The notes: a model not told the origin generated them from the sequence alone. Shown: positions 1 to 9,230, numbered from the stretch's first letter. The stretch is DNA of 64,000 nucleotides from 2-02-FULL-47-50 sp964479045 (GCA_964479045.1 CAYZJI010000001.1:248001-312000); one strand, 5' to 3'. Translations and numbers: made by a program.

Positions 1-453
1 GGCGGCGAGCATAACGGTTTTGCCTTCCTTTATATAATGATGCGCGAGCTTGCCGATGCTGGTGGTTTTGCCCGCACCATTGACGCCGGTCACGAGTATC
101 ACGAAGGGCTTGTTGCCGGATTCAGGAATGTGCAAAGGTTGATTGACCGGGTTCAGTATTTCACCGAGGACGGCACGCAGGGCCTCTTGTGCATTAGTGT
201 TGGCGTCGGTCTTGCGGGCGGTAAGTTTTTTCAGGATTTCGGTAGTGACATTCACGCCCACATCGGCCTGCAACAGATGTTCTTCGAGGTTGTCGAGGAA
301 AGCCTGATCGATGGGCTGTATGCCCTGTACAAGATCACCGATGTCGGTCAGCAGGATGGCGCGGGTGCGTTGCAGCCCCTTTTGTAACCGGCTGAAGAAT
401 TGATCTTTGCCAGCCGGTGTTTCATCACGGGGTTTTGATTTGAATCCGAACAT
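1..453 (-). CDS. ftsY: Signal recognition particle receptor FtsY (partial, N-terminal 151 codons)
   Basis: FtsY is the membrane-associated SRP receptor GTPase that delivers ribosome-nascent chain complexes to the translocon. The visible part starts with ATG at 453 and runs off the left edge. It shows a short basic N-terminus, the helical N domain, then the G1 P-loop GVNGAGKTT and the following SIGKLA, and the segment EGKTVMLAA at the cut. The acidic A domain of E. coli FtsY is almost absent: the N domain begins within the first ~30 residues, as in many short FtsY proteins. The gene is divergent from the M16 peptidase pair; ftsY next to M16 genes, rsmD and coaD is a recurrent gammaproteobacterial arrangement. 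The identification is secure from the P-loop context; the C-terminal GTPase motifs lie outside the window. Confidence 0.95.
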   Translation of the reverse strand, partial: MFGFKSKPRDETPAGKDQFFSRLQKGLQRTRAILLTDIGDLVQGIQPIDQAFLDNLEEHLLQADVGVNVTTEILKKLTARKTDANTNAQEALRAVLGEILNPVNQPLHIPESGNKPFVILVTGVNGAGKTTSIGKLAHHYIKEGKTVMLAA

Positions 454-580
454 TTGTGTACCCGGGGTAGACTCCGTGTATCCTATCATGTCATGGTCAA
501 GAACTACCAAAGCCTCTTCTACTCTAACTGGTTGTTTGACAGACACCACAGTTCATAAATATTAAAAAGAGGGACTTCCT

Positions 581-1972
581 GTGAAGTTCAGTTCGTACAT
601 TCAACTTATATTGGTCAGCCTGGTTTTTGTGCCTCAGGCAGAGGCCCAGACACATGAATTCATGCTCGATAACGGCCTGAAACTGCTGGTGCGGGAAGAT
701 CACCGCGCGCCGGTGGTGGTTTCGCAGGTGTGGTACAAGGTCGGGTCGAGTTACGAATACGACGGGATTACCGGCGTATCGCATGCGCTTGAACACATGA
801 TGTTCAAGGGCACGAAAAAATACGCACCGGGTGAATTCTCGCGCATCATCTCTGCCAACGGGGGTGATGAAAACGCATTTACCGGATCAGATTACACGGC
901 CTACTTTCAGACCATGGAAAAATCCCGTTTGCCGGTGAGTTTTGAACTGGAAGCGGACCGCATGCGCAACCTTACACTGCCACCGGAAGAATTTGCGAAG
1001 GAAATCGAAGTGGTGAAGGAAGAACGCCGCTGGCGTACGGATGATGATCCGCAGTCCTATGCCTATGAAGTATTGATGGCGACTGCGTTTCAAACCAGTC
1101 CTTACCGGCAGCCGGTGATCGGCTGGATGAGTGATCTGGAAGAGATGACGGTGGCAGAACTGCGTGAATGGTATGAACTCTGGTATGCGCCGAACAATGC
1201 CACCGTAGTGGTGGTGGGAGACGTAAAGGCGGAAGAAGTGCTGGCGCTTGCAAAAAAATATTTCGGCCCGCTCAAGCCTTCAAAACTGCCTGAACTTGCC
1301 GCGCGGCCGGAAGTGCCGCAGTTCGGAATGAAGCGCGTGCAGGTAAAACGTCCCGCAGAACTGCCCTATCTGCAACTGGCTTACAAGGCACCAGCGCTGA
1401 ATACTGCACTACAGAATCCAGACGCCGTTCCTGAATGGGAAGTCTATGCACTGGAGGTGTTGGCCGGAATTCTGGATGGCGGCAACAGCGCACGCTTCAC
1501 CAGCCGTCTGGTGCGCGGCAAGCAAATCGCGGCCGCCGTCAATTTTGATTACAGCATGGTGTCGCGGCAGGACAATGTCATCACCATTGATGGCGTGCCC
1601 GCGGAAGGACACACCATCAAGGACCTGGAAAATGCCGTGCGCACGGAGATCGATGATCTGAAGATGAACCCGGTTTCCGCTGACGAGCTCGATCGGGTCA
1701 AGGCACAAGTGGTGGCGCAGGATATCTATCAGCGCGATTCCCTTTTTTATCAGGGCATGGTGATGGGCATACTCGAAACCACCGGCTTGTCATGGCAGCT
1801 TGCCGATGAATATGTGGACAAGGTCAAGGCCGTGACCGCGGAACAGGTGCGGGCGGTCGCAAAAAAATATCTGGTGGATGAAGGATTGACGATTGCAGAA
1901 CTGGAGCCGCTGCCGCTCGACCCCAATGCAAGGCGGCCGGCACCACAGGGAGGTCACCATGATGTACGCTAG
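581..1972 (+). CDS. M16 family zinc peptidase, catalytic partner
   Basis: A pitrilysin/insulinase-family (M16) metallopeptidase of 463 residues, predicted periplasmic. A signal peptide covers about residues 1-22 (ending AEA|Q). The inverted zinc motif HxxEH is intact as H68-A-L-E71-H72, followed by MMFKGT. The usual two-lobe M16 architecture follows, with the second lobe from about residue 200. The start is GTG at 581, preceded by AAAAAGAGGGA. It overlaps the next M16 gene by 14 nt, and the pair probably forms a heterodimer, as in other tandem M16 pairs where one subunit carries zinc and the other shapes the chamber. The substrate is unknown. Confidence 0.9.
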   Translation: MKFSSYIQLILVSLVFVPQAEAQTHEFMLDNGLKLLVREDHRAPVVVSQVWYKVGSSYEYDGITGVSHALEHMMFKGTKKYAPGEFSRIISANGGDENAFTGSDYTAYFQTMEKSRLPVSFELEADRMRNLTLPPEEFAKEIEVVKEERRWRTDDDPQSYAYEVLMATAFQTSPYRQPVIGWMSDLEEMTVAELREWYELWYAPNNATVVVVGDVKAEEVLALAKKYFGPLKPSKLPELAARPEVPQFGMKRVQVKRPAELPYLQLAYKAPALNTALQNPDAVPEWEVYALEVLAGILDGGNSARFTSRLVRGKQIAAAVNFDYSMVSRQDNVITIDGVPAEGHTIKDLENAVRTEIDDLKMNPVSADELDRVKAQVVAQDIYQRDSLFYQGMVMGILETTGLSWQLADEYVDKVKAVTAEQVRAVAKKYLVDEGLTIAELEPLPLDPNARRPAPQGGHHDVR

Positions 1973-3275
1973 GATTTATGCATTCCTGATCACGATGTTG
2001 TTTGTGCTCACGGCACAGGCATCGCCGGACATTCAGCATTGGGTCACGGACAGTGGCGTGCGCGTATATTTTGTAGAAGCGCATGAACTGCCGATGATGG
2101 ATGTGCAGATCGCATTTGATGCGGGAAGTGCGCGTGATGGTGAGAAGCCCGGACTGGCACTGCTCACAAACGCCATGCTGTCAGAAGGCGCCGCCGGGAT
2201 GAATGCAGATGAAGTCAGTCAGAATTTTGAAAATCTTGGCGCGGTGTTCAGTTCCAGTGCGAATATGGATTCTGCTTCACTGGGCGTGCGTGTAGTCACT
2301 GAGCCGGACAAGCTCGATGCTGCCCTGAAAAATCTCAATAGTGTGATCACGCAACCGGATTTTCCGAAAAGAGCATTTGAGCGTGAACGTAACCGCATGT
2401 TGACGGCCATCAGGCAGAAGCAACAGTCGCCGGATGCCTTGGCGAAAGATGCCTTTTACAAGGCAATCTATGGGGATCATCCCTATTCGCAACCGGAAGA
2501 GGGAACCGAAGCATCACTGTCACAGATAAGCGTTAAGGATCTCGCGGCGTTTCACCAACAGTATTATGTGGCGAGCAATGTCATTGTTGCGATCGTGGGT
2601 GATCTGGATCGTGCCGGTGCTGAAAAAGTAGTGAGCACATTGACCACCGGGCTGCCTGCGGGAGAAAAAGCGCCGGAAATTCCGGAAGTAAAACCGCTGG
2701 CGGCCGCAACCAACGTGGAAGTCGATCATCCTTCCACGCAAACGCATCTGTTGGTGGGACAACCGGGTATCACGCGCGCGGATCCGGATCTGTTCCCGGT
2801 TTATGTCGGTAACCATATTCTGGGCGGCGGTGGCATGGTATCGCGCCTGTTTGAACAGATCCGCGAGAAACGCGGCCTTTCCTACAGCGCCTACAGTTAC
2901 TTTATGCCCATGCGCCAGGCCGGCCCGTTTGTGGCCGGTCTGCAGACGCGAAATGATCAGGCAGCAGAAGCGCTGCAATTACTGAAAGAGGAATTGCGCA
3001 TGTTTATTGAAAACGGGCCCACGGCGGAAGAACTGGACGCGGCGAAGAAAAATCTCACCGGTGGTTTTGCATTGCGCGTCGACAGCAACAGCGACATCAT
3101 GAATTACATCGTCATGATTGGTTATTATGGTCTGCCGCTCGATTATCTGGATGTCTATAATGACAAAATCATGGGCGTGACCGCTGAACAGATCAAACAG
3201 GCATTTGCTGCAAAACTGGATCCGGACAAGATGGTGGCGGTGCTGGTTGGGCAAAATACAGAACAGAAAAAATAG
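1959..3275 (+). CDS. M16 family protein, non-catalytic partner
   Basis: Second M16-family protein, about 438 residues. The start chosen is ATG at 1959 (another ATG follows at once) because GGGAGG lies 4 nt upstream and a signal peptide ending TAQA|SP follows; an upstream ATG at 1893 lies inside the previous gene and adds a non-family segment. At the place where the zinc motif is expected this protein reads GLALLTNAML, so the HxxEH residues are missing and it should not bind zinc. The glycine-rich C-lobe region (HILGGGGMVSRLFEQIREKRGLSYS) is well preserved. It is translationally coupled to the catalytic partner. Inference: structural subunit of a two-gene periplasmic peptidase. Confidence 0.88.
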   Translation: MMYARIYAFLITMLFVLTAQASPDIQHWVTDSGVRVYFVEAHELPMMDVQIAFDAGSARDGEKPGLALLTNAMLSEGAAGMNADEVSQNFENLGAVFSSSANMDSASLGVRVVTEPDKLDAALKNLNSVITQPDFPKRAFERERNRMLTAIRQKQQSPDALAKDAFYKAIYGDHPYSQPEEGTEASLSQISVKDLAAFHQQYYVASNVIVAIVGDLDRAGAEKVVSTLTTGLPAGEKAPEIPEVKPLAAATNVEVDHPSTQTHLLVGQPGITRADPDLFPVYVGNHILGGGGMVSRLFEQIREKRGLSYSAYSYFMPMRQAGPFVAGLQTRNDQAAEALQLLKEELRMFIENGPTAEELDAAKKNLTGGFALRVDSNSDIMNYIVMIGYYGLPLDYLDVYNDKIMGVTAEQIKQAFAAKLDPDKMVAVLVGQNTEQKK

Positions 3276-3298
3276 CATTCATCACCGGGGGAACTGCA

Positions 3299-3853
3299 CT
3301 GAAACATCCGGGTAAAGTCCGTATCATCGGCGGAGAATGGCGCGGGCGTAAATTGCCGGTGCCGGACGCGCCGGGACTGCGGCCGACCCCGGACCGCGTG
3401 CGCGAGACATTATTCAACTGGTTGCAGCAGGTGATCCATGGTGCCGATTGTCTTGATTTGTATGCCGGCACCGGCGCACTGGGGCTCGAAGCACTCTCGC
3501 GTGGCGCAGCCCGTGCCGTTTTTGTGGAACAACATCCTCTGCTGGTGAAACAGCTTGCTGACAACCTTGAATTACTGCGGGTGGATCGTGCGCGTCTTGA
3601 AAACTCAGAGGCGCTGAGCTGGCTCGTACGCAACCCCGATCGGTTTGACATCGTGTTTCTGGATCCGCCCTTTGGCGAAGGATTGATCGCAAAATCCTGC
3701 AAAGCCATACGTGAAGCCGGGTGTCTCAAACCGGGCGGCCTCATCTATATGGAAGCGGAGCGCGGTTTGCCATGGCCCGTGGGACTGGACATTAAAAAGC
3801 AGGGGGCGGCCGGACAGGTTCAATATGCGCTGGCGGTGATTGGTGAGGAGTGA
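3299..3853 (+). CDS. rsmD: 16S rRNA (guanine(966)-N2)-methyltransferase RsmD
   Basis: RsmD methylates G966 of 16S rRNA in the small subunit using S-adenosylmethionine. The SAM-binding loop DLYAGTGALGLEALSRG and the catalytic motif DPPF are present. The first ATG/GTG/TTG in frame (TTG at 3353) would delete the conserved N-terminal segment VRIIGGEWRGRKL. The in-frame codon that restores it and has a ribosome-binding site (GGGGGA, 6 nt spacing) is CTG at 3299, so a CTG start is proposed, giving 184 residues. It lies 23 nt after the M16 pair and before coaD, the usual neighbour. The function is secure; the start codon is inferred. Confidence 0.9.
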   Translation: MKHPGKVRIIGGEWRGRKLPVPDAPGLRPTPDRVRETLFNWLQQVIHGADCLDLYAGTGALGLEALSRGAARAVFVEQHPLLVKQLADNLELLRVDRARLENSEALSWLVRNPDRFDIVFLDPPFGEGLIAKSCKAIREAGCLKPGGLIYMEAERGLPWPVGLDIKKQGAAGQVQYALAVIGEE

Positions 3854-3907
3854 CTGGTGATCAGAGCTCTGTAATTTATTTACTATTCACCAGTCACTAA
3901 TCACCAA
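3840..3907. repeat. Imperfect inverted repeat between rsmD and coaD
   Basis: A 21-nt left arm (3840-3860) and right arm (3887-3907) are complementary at 19 of 21 positions with a 26-nt AT-rich loop. The arms read TGACTGGTGA and its complement. The left arm overlaps the last codons of rsmD. There is no T-run after the stem, so it is not a classical terminator; it may still limit read-through or stabilise the rsmD mRNA 3' end. Confidence 0.7.
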
Positions 3908-3966
3908 TTACTTATTGGGGATTCATATAGTAAGATCAGTTATACCAACAGCAAGAGTAGTGAAGC

Positions 3967-4446
3967 ATGAAGATCACCGCCATTTATCCCGGGACGTTTG
4001 ATCCAATCACCAACGGCCATAGTGATCTGGTGATGCGTGCGGCGCATCTGTTTGATCGGGTAATATTTGCCGTTGCGGCAGCAACCAAAAAAACATCTCT
4101 GTTTTCCGTGGATGAACGTATCGAATTGGCGCGTATGGTGCTGGCGCCGATACCGAATGTGGAAGTGATGCGTTTTGACGGACTGGCTACGGAATTTGCC
4201 CGCAAGCACAAGGCGCAGGTCATCATCCGCGGCCTGCGAGCCGTTTCCGATTTTGATTATGAATTCCAGATGGCCGGCATGAACCGGCAATTGAACAGTG
4301 ACGCAGAAACTGTCTTTCTGACCCCGGCGGAAAATCTCTGGTTTATCTCTTCCAGCCTGGTCAAGGAAATTGCCGCACTGGACGGGGATGTCAGTCTGTT
4401 TGTGCATCCTGTTGTGCTGAAAGAACTGAAAAACAAATACAGCTGA
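3967..4446 (+). CDS. coaD: Phosphopantetheine adenylyltransferase
   Basis: CoaD catalyses the fourth step of CoA synthesis: 4'-phosphopantetheine plus ATP to dephospho-CoA and pyrophosphate. The protein has 159 residues, the normal length. It begins MKITAIYPGTFDPITNGHSD, containing the nucleotidyltransferase TxGH-type motif (here TNGH), and has the C-terminal ISSSLVKEIA (the ISSTxVR-like motif). The conserved Arg segment RGLRAVSDFDYE is present. coaD follows rsmD in many proteobacteria. The coaBC genes of the same pathway are at 16.9 kb in this window. Confidence 0.97.
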   Translation: MKITAIYPGTFDPITNGHSDLVMRAAHLFDRVIFAVAAATKKTSLFSVDERIELARMVLAPIPNVEVMRFDGLATEFARKHKAQVIIRGLRAVSDFDYEFQMAGMNRQLNSDAETVFLTPAENLWFISSSLVKEIAALDGDVSLFVHPVVLKELKNKYS

Positions 4447-4516
4447 CCCGCTTTACAATTTCAGATAAATACAACTTCATTCCCTTAATTTTTTCAAACC
4501 TGATTTTTCACATCCC

Positions 4517-6199
4517 GTGATACGTCATATCGTTCTGTGTCTTTTGTTACTGGGCTGCCGTGCAGGATTATGCGCGGACCAGCCGGATCAGGCGGCCATT
4601 GCCACCGCACACCCCTTGGCGACACAGGCCGCGGCAGAAATCATGAAAAAGGGCGGTAATGCCTTTGATGCCGCCGTTACCGCCGCGGCAGTGCTGGCAG
4701 TGGTTGAACCCTACAGTTCCGGCATTGGCGGCGGCGGTTTCTGGTTATTACATCGCGCCGAAGACGGCATGCAGATTATGGTGGACAGCCGTGAGGTCGC
4801 GCCGGGCCTTTCCTACAAAACCATGTATCTGGATAAAAGTGGTGAAGTCATCCCCGGCTCGTCACTGAATGGAGCGAAAGCCGCTGCCATCCCCGGGTTG
4901 GTGGCCGGCCTGGTGCACATCAATGATTACTACGGCAAGCTGAAACTGGCAGAATGCCTCGCGCCAGCCATCCGTTATGCAAAGGAAGGTTTTCCGGTGA
5001 CGGAACTCTATCGCAAGATGGCAGAATTCCGTTTGGAAGCGTTGCGCGCCTCTGCGGCGGCGGCGAGCATCTTTCTGCACGACAATAATGTGCCGCCACT
5101 CAATCATGTGATCAAACAACCTGAGTTGGCAGACACGCTGGAGCGAATTGTAAAAGAAGGACGCAACGGATTTTACAGCGGTGAATTTGCACAGAAACTG
5201 GTACAGGGCGTGACGACAGATGGCGGGATATGGGCCACCAACGATCTGCAGACGTATCGTGTCAAAGAACGCGAGCCAATTGTGACGCAATATCATGATC
5301 TGCGCATCGTGTCCGCGCCGCCACCGTCTTCAGGCGGTATTGTGCTGGCGCAGGCCCTCAACATGCTGAAATATTTTGAGCTGCTGCGGCTTGATGACAT
5401 CACGCGCAAGCATGTCATCATTGAAGTGCTGCGTCGCGCCTACCGCGATCGCGCTGTCTATCTTGGCGATCCGGATTTCACCACGATTCCCTATCAGCAC
5501 ATGTTGAATGAAGATTACCTGGAAGGACTGGCCCTGGGTATCGATCTGGAGCATGCAACTTCCAGCGAAGAAATCGGCCAAATGGATCTGGGTGAACATG
5601 CCGGTGCGGACACCACGCATTTCTCCATCCTTGATGCACAGGGTAACCGCGTGGCGGCGACACTCAGTATCAACCTGCCATTCGGTTCCGGTTATGTTGT
5701 GCCCGGCACCGGTGTGTTGCTGAATAATGAAATGGATGATTTTGCAACCAGGCCGCTGGCGCCGAATGCCTATGGACTGGTGGGCGATGAAGCCAACAGT
5801 ATTGCACCCGGTAAACGGCCGTTGTCGAGCATGACACCGACATTTATTGAATCTGACGATCGGGTGGGGATACTCGGTACGCCGGGGGGCAGCCGGATCA
5901 TCAGCATGGTGTTACTGGGTGTGCTGGATGCGGCTTCGGGGAAATTACCCAACTCCTGGGTGGAAGTACCGCGTTTCCATCACCAGTATCTGCCGGATGA
6001 AGTGCAGTTTGAGCAGGGCGGACTGACCGCACAGGAACAGGCGGGGCTGACTGCGCGCGGCCATAAACTGCGTGAACAGGGCCGTCGCTATGGCAATATG
6101 CAGGCGGTGTTCTGGTATAAACCGACCAAAGGCGTGTTTGCGGCAAGTGACCCGCGTGGTGAAGGTGAATCTGTGGTCATCGTCCCGCCACCGCGGTGA
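4517..6199 (+). CDS. ggt: Gamma-glutamyltransferase
   Basis: GGT hydrolyses glutathione and other gamma-glutamyl compounds, or transfers the glutamyl group, in the periplasm. The 560-residue precursor matches the family. The autoprocessing site is visible as D-T-T-H-F around residues 365-369; Thr366 would become the N-terminal nucleophile of the small subunit. Further family motifs are GIGGGGFWLL near the N-terminus, PPPSSGGI, and GTPGGSRI near the C-terminus. The start is GTG at 4517. The N-terminus is a hydrophobic signal ending either at a lipobox-like L-L-G-C or at GLCA|DQ, so lipidation is possible but unproven. It stands alone between coaD and a TerC gene. Confidence 0.94.
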   Translation: MIRHIVLCLLLLGCRAGLCADQPDQAAIATAHPLATQAAAEIMKKGGNAFDAAVTAAAVLAVVEPYSSGIGGGGFWLLHRAEDGMQIMVDSREVAPGLSYKTMYLDKSGEVIPGSSLNGAKAAAIPGLVAGLVHINDYYGKLKLAECLAPAIRYAKEGFPVTELYRKMAEFRLEALRASAAAASIFLHDNNVPPLNHVIKQPELADTLERIVKEGRNGFYSGEFAQKLVQGVTTDGGIWATNDLQTYRVKEREPIVTQYHDLRIVSAPPPSSGGIVLAQALNMLKYFELLRLDDITRKHVIIEVLRRAYRDRAVYLGDPDFTTIPYQHMLNEDYLEGLALGIDLEHATSSEEIGQMDLGEHAGADTTHFSILDAQGNRVAATLSINLPFGSGYVVPGTGVLLNNEMDDFATRPLAPNAYGLVGDEANSIAPGKRPLSSMTPTFIESDDRVGILGTPGGSRIISMVLLGVLDAASGKLPNSWVEVPRFHHQYLPDEVQFEQGGLTAQEQAGLTARGHKLREQGRRYGNMQAVFWYKPTKGVFAASDPRGEGESVVIVPPPR

Positions 6200-6266
6200 A
6201 TAGACTGTTGCCATTGCAGTTAAGCATATAAAATCGAAACAAACTACAGGCTGAGAGAACCCAATC

Positions 6267-7055
6267 ATGGATTTCATGTGGATATATGAACCCGAAGCAT
6301 GGCTGGCGCTGGTCACACTGACGGTGCTCGAAATTGTGCTGGGTATCGACAACATTGTATTTATTTCCATTTTCGTGCAACCCCTGCCGCCGGGGCTGCG
6401 TGAAAAAGCGCGTATATTCGGATTGGCCCTTGCCATGCTCACACGTATCGGCTTGCTGTTGACCCTCGCCTGGATCATGAAACTGACTGCGCCACTCTTC
6501 ACCGTGCTCGCACAGGAAATTTCCGGCCGCGATCTGATACTCATCGGCGGCGGCCTGTTCCTGCTGGTGAAAAGCACACTGGAAATCCACTCCTCGCTTG
6601 AAGGCGGAGAACCGGAACACAACGTCGGGGGCGCCGCCGGCAAATTGTTTCTGGTGATCATCGTGCAAATTGCGATTATTGATATTATTTTCTCGCTGGA
6701 CTCCGTCATCACGGCTGTCGGTATGGCCCAGCATGTGGAAGTCATGGCACTCGCGATTATCATCGCGGTGATCGTGATGATGATCGCTTCCGGCGCGATT
6801 AGTGAAATTATCTACAAGCACCCCACCATCAAGATGCTGGCTTTGAGTTTCCTGGTATTGATCGGCGTCGCGTTGATTGCCGACGGGTTTGACAAGGACA
6901 TACCCAAGGGCTATCTCTACTTTGCGATTGCCTTCTCAATTGCGGTCGAGGCGCTGAACATCCGGTTGCGCGGCAAGACGGCAGTGCCACCGGTCGATTT
7001 ATATGGACTGGACTCGGAACAGATGGAGATTACACGCAGAAAGGAATCGCGTTAA
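6267..7055 (+). CDS. TerC family integral membrane protein
   Basis: A 262-residue polytopic membrane protein with about seven hydrophobic segments. It has the TerC-family paired motifs LGIDNIVFIS (about residue 30) and FSLDSVITAVG (about residue 150), whose aspartates are conserved and lie within membrane helices. Members are linked to metal-ion export (manganese, in the Alx/MntX-type branch) and to tellurite resistance; which applies here cannot be told. No yybP-ykoY riboswitch structure was recognised in the 67 nt before the gene. It is followed after 6 nt by an ABC exporter gene, so they may be cotranscribed. Confidence 0.9.
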   Translation: MDFMWIYEPEAWLALVTLTVLEIVLGIDNIVFISIFVQPLPPGLREKARIFGLALAMLTRIGLLLTLAWIMKLTAPLFTVLAQEISGRDLILIGGGLFLLVKSTLEIHSSLEGGEPEHNVGGAAGKLFLVIIVQIAIIDIIFSLDSVITAVGMAQHVEVMALAIIIAVIVMMIASGAISEIIYKHPTIKMLALSFLVLIGVALIADGFDKDIPKGYLYFAIAFSIAVEALNIRLRGKTAVPPVDLYGLDSEQMEITRRKESR

Positions 7056-7061
7056 AAGCAT

Positions 7062-9221
7062 GTGATCGTCTATCACGTTTGTACGGCTGATCGGGTAGCG
7101 CAATATCTCAAGTCCGGGTTGACGCGCCAGGAGGGCCGTCATTATGTATTCGAGCATTGGGAGCATGTGCAGTTGCTGCTTTCGGGGCTGGTGCCGGATG
7201 CAGCGCAGCCGGCGGAAATACAGTCCTACACCGTGCTGGTGCTCAATGTGGATCCGGACATGTTGCTCTCGGCACCCGTCAGCGCACGCAAGCAACTGTT
7301 GCATCTGGCGGACCGTGATCGGGCGTTGCTGGATGCCAATTCCCGTTATCTGGAAGTAGACCTCAATCGCGAACGTATCCTCGACATCAAGGACACGTTC
7401 GGCAATTCCATCCACGAGCGTTATCACGGGACACGTAAACGGCGCGCACCGGTATGGCGTTTCCTCGCCTATATCAAACCCTACTGGCCCTATGTGGCAC
7501 TGGCCACGTTTGCGGGCCTGCTGAAGTTTCTCATGCCACTGGTGTTTCCATGGATGCTGCGGCATCTGATTGATGATGTGGTGCTGGCTGATGAAATTTC
7601 ACAGCAGATGCGTGAGAGCCTTACGCATCAGTATATTCTCATCATGGCGGTTTCGATCATCATCTGGATGTTTGCCTGTTATTTTCGCAGTGTTCTCGCT
7701 GCCGATGCGGGCCACCGCATGATCCGGGACCTGCGTGTAGCTCTGTTTGATCATGTGCAGCGTCTGTCACATACATTTTTTGCGCGCAACCAGTCGGGTG
7801 CGATTGTTTCACGCGTGGTCAATGATCTGAGTCTGGCGCAGAATTTTGTCGGCTCTGCACTGACCAATGTCTGGATGGACAGCATTACGTTGATTGTGCT
7901 GGTGGTGATCCTGCTGAATATCCATCCCATGCTTACGCTGATCTCACTGTTGCTGATGCCGGTCTATGTGATTTCGTTGCGCACGATCGGTTCACGCATC
8001 CGGCTGGTGAGCAAGGAAGCGCAGCAACGGCTGGAAATTCTTTCCGGAGGACTGCAGGAAAAAGTGGCCGGGGTTGCCATCGTCAAGGGCTTCACACATG
8101 AACCGCAGGAAACACTGGCATTTGCCTCACAGGCGAACAAACTGCTGAACAAGATTCTGTATTCCGTGCGGTTTATGGCCATGAATGAAACCATGGTCGG
8201 GCTTGTGGTGCATGGTTCGCCGATACTGGTTGCGTGGTATGGCATCCATCAGATTATCGCGGGCACGCTCACGATCGGCGAACTCACACAGTTTCTGTTG
8301 TATCTCGCCATGTTTTATTTCCCCCTGCAGCGCATGTCAGACCTCAGTGTAGTGCTGGCGAACGCCGTGGCAGCGATAGAACGGATATTTGAATATTTTG
8401 ATACGCAACCGCAGATCCGCGAGAAACCGGATGCCAAACCTCTTGCGGAGTGCAAGGGATTGATTGAATTTGACCGTGTATATTTCAGTTATGATTCTGA
8501 AATCACCGTGCTGCGTGATATCAATTTTCGCATAGAGCCCGGTGAAACGGTGGCGTTTGTCGGGCCCAGCGGTTCCGGAAAATCAACGCTCGCGAATCTG
8601 GTGCCGCGATTCTATGATCCGGCCAGTGGAGTTATCCGCATTGATGGAAATGATCTGCGTGATCTGCAACTGGCATCATTGCGCAGTCATATCGGTATCG
8701 TGAACCAGGAAACCATATTATTTTCAGGGACGGTGCTGGATAATCTTGTATTGGCCAATCCGAAGGCGACACAGGAGGACATTCTTGCGGCACTGGATGC
8801 CGCCAACGCACGCGAGTTTGTGGAAGACCTGCCGGAAGGTTTATGGACGGAAATCGGTGAGCGGGGCGCGGTATTGTCGGGCGGACAAAAACAACGATTG
8901 GCACTGGCGCGGGCATTTTTGAAAAACCCACGCATCCTGATCCTTGATGAAGCAACCTCGGCGCTGGATTCACGCTCGGAACATCACATCCAGCAGGCGC
9001 TGGATCGCTTGCTGCAGGATCGCACCTCCATTGTGATCGCGCACCGCTTATCGACTGTGCTGAACGCCGACAAGATCGTGGTCATTGAACATGGGCGTAT
9101 TGTTGAGATTGGACGGCATGCGGAATTGCTGAAAAATCGCGGTTTGTATAACACCCTCTATCAGGAACAATTCAAGCCGGTGTCCCTGCCGCCTGTGCCG
9201 GACGTCAGTCATTTGCATTGA
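7062..9221 (+). CDS. ABC exporter (half transporter) with extra N-terminal domain
   Basis: A 719-residue ABC half-transporter. Residues ~130-440 form a six-helix exporter membrane domain. Residues ~470-700 are the ATPase, with Walker A GPSGSGKST (about 501-509), signature LSGGQ (about 605), Walker B ILILDEATSALD and the H-loop AHRLS. It resembles MsbA-type exporters. The unusual part is a soluble segment of roughly 125 residues before the first membrane helix, beginning MIVYHVCTADRVAQYL and rich in charged residues; typical MsbA-like proteins start directly at the membrane domain. I do not recognise this domain. The start is GTG at 7062; AAGGAA lies rather far upstream (15 nt), so the exact start is less certain. 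The substrate is unknown. Confidence 0.88.
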   Translation: MIVYHVCTADRVAQYLKSGLTRQEGRHYVFEHWEHVQLLLSGLVPDAAQPAEIQSYTVLVLNVDPDMLLSAPVSARKQLLHLADRDRALLDANSRYLEVDLNRERILDIKDTFGNSIHERYHGTRKRRAPVWRFLAYIKPYWPYVALATFAGLLKFLMPLVFPWMLRHLIDDVVLADEISQQMRESLTHQYILIMAVSIIIWMFACYFRSVLAADAGHRMIRDLRVALFDHVQRLSHTFFARNQSGAIVSRVVNDLSLAQNFVGSALTNVWMDSITLIVLVVILLNIHPMLTLISLLLMPVYVISLRTIGSRIRLVSKEAQQRLEILSGGLQEKVAGVAIVKGFTHEPQETLAFASQANKLLNKILYSVRFMAMNETMVGLVVHGSPILVAWYGIHQIIAGTLTIGELTQFLLYLAMFYFPLQRMSDLSVVLANAVAAIERIFEYFDTQPQIREKPDAKPLAECKGLIEFDRVYFSYDSEITVLRDINFRIEPGETVAFVGPSGSGKSTLANLVPRFYDPASGVIRIDGNDLRDLQLASLRSHIGIVNQETILFSGTVLDNLVLANPKATQEDILAALDAANAREFVEDLPEGLWTEIGERGAVLSGGQKQRLALARAFLKNPRILILDEATSALDSRSEHHIQQALDRLLQDRTSIVIAHRLSTVLNADKIVVIEHGRIVEIGRHAELLKNRGLYNTLYQEQFKPVSLPPVPDVSHLH

Positions 9222-9230
9222 ACCTTGCAA

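Noticed and set aside
2520..2978. 152-codon minus-strand frame inside the second M16 gene
   Set aside because: Antisense of a conserved glycine-rich M16 region; no own motif.
4447..4516. Manganese or other riboswitch before ggt or terC
   Set aside because: The gaps (70 and 67 nt) are too short and show no recognisable conserved riboswitch core.
5945..6821. Two long minus-strand frames opposite ggt and terC
   Set aside because: Composition is that of antisense frames (Ser/Thr/Arg or His/Gln-rich) and the plus-strand TerC and GGT motifs are clear.
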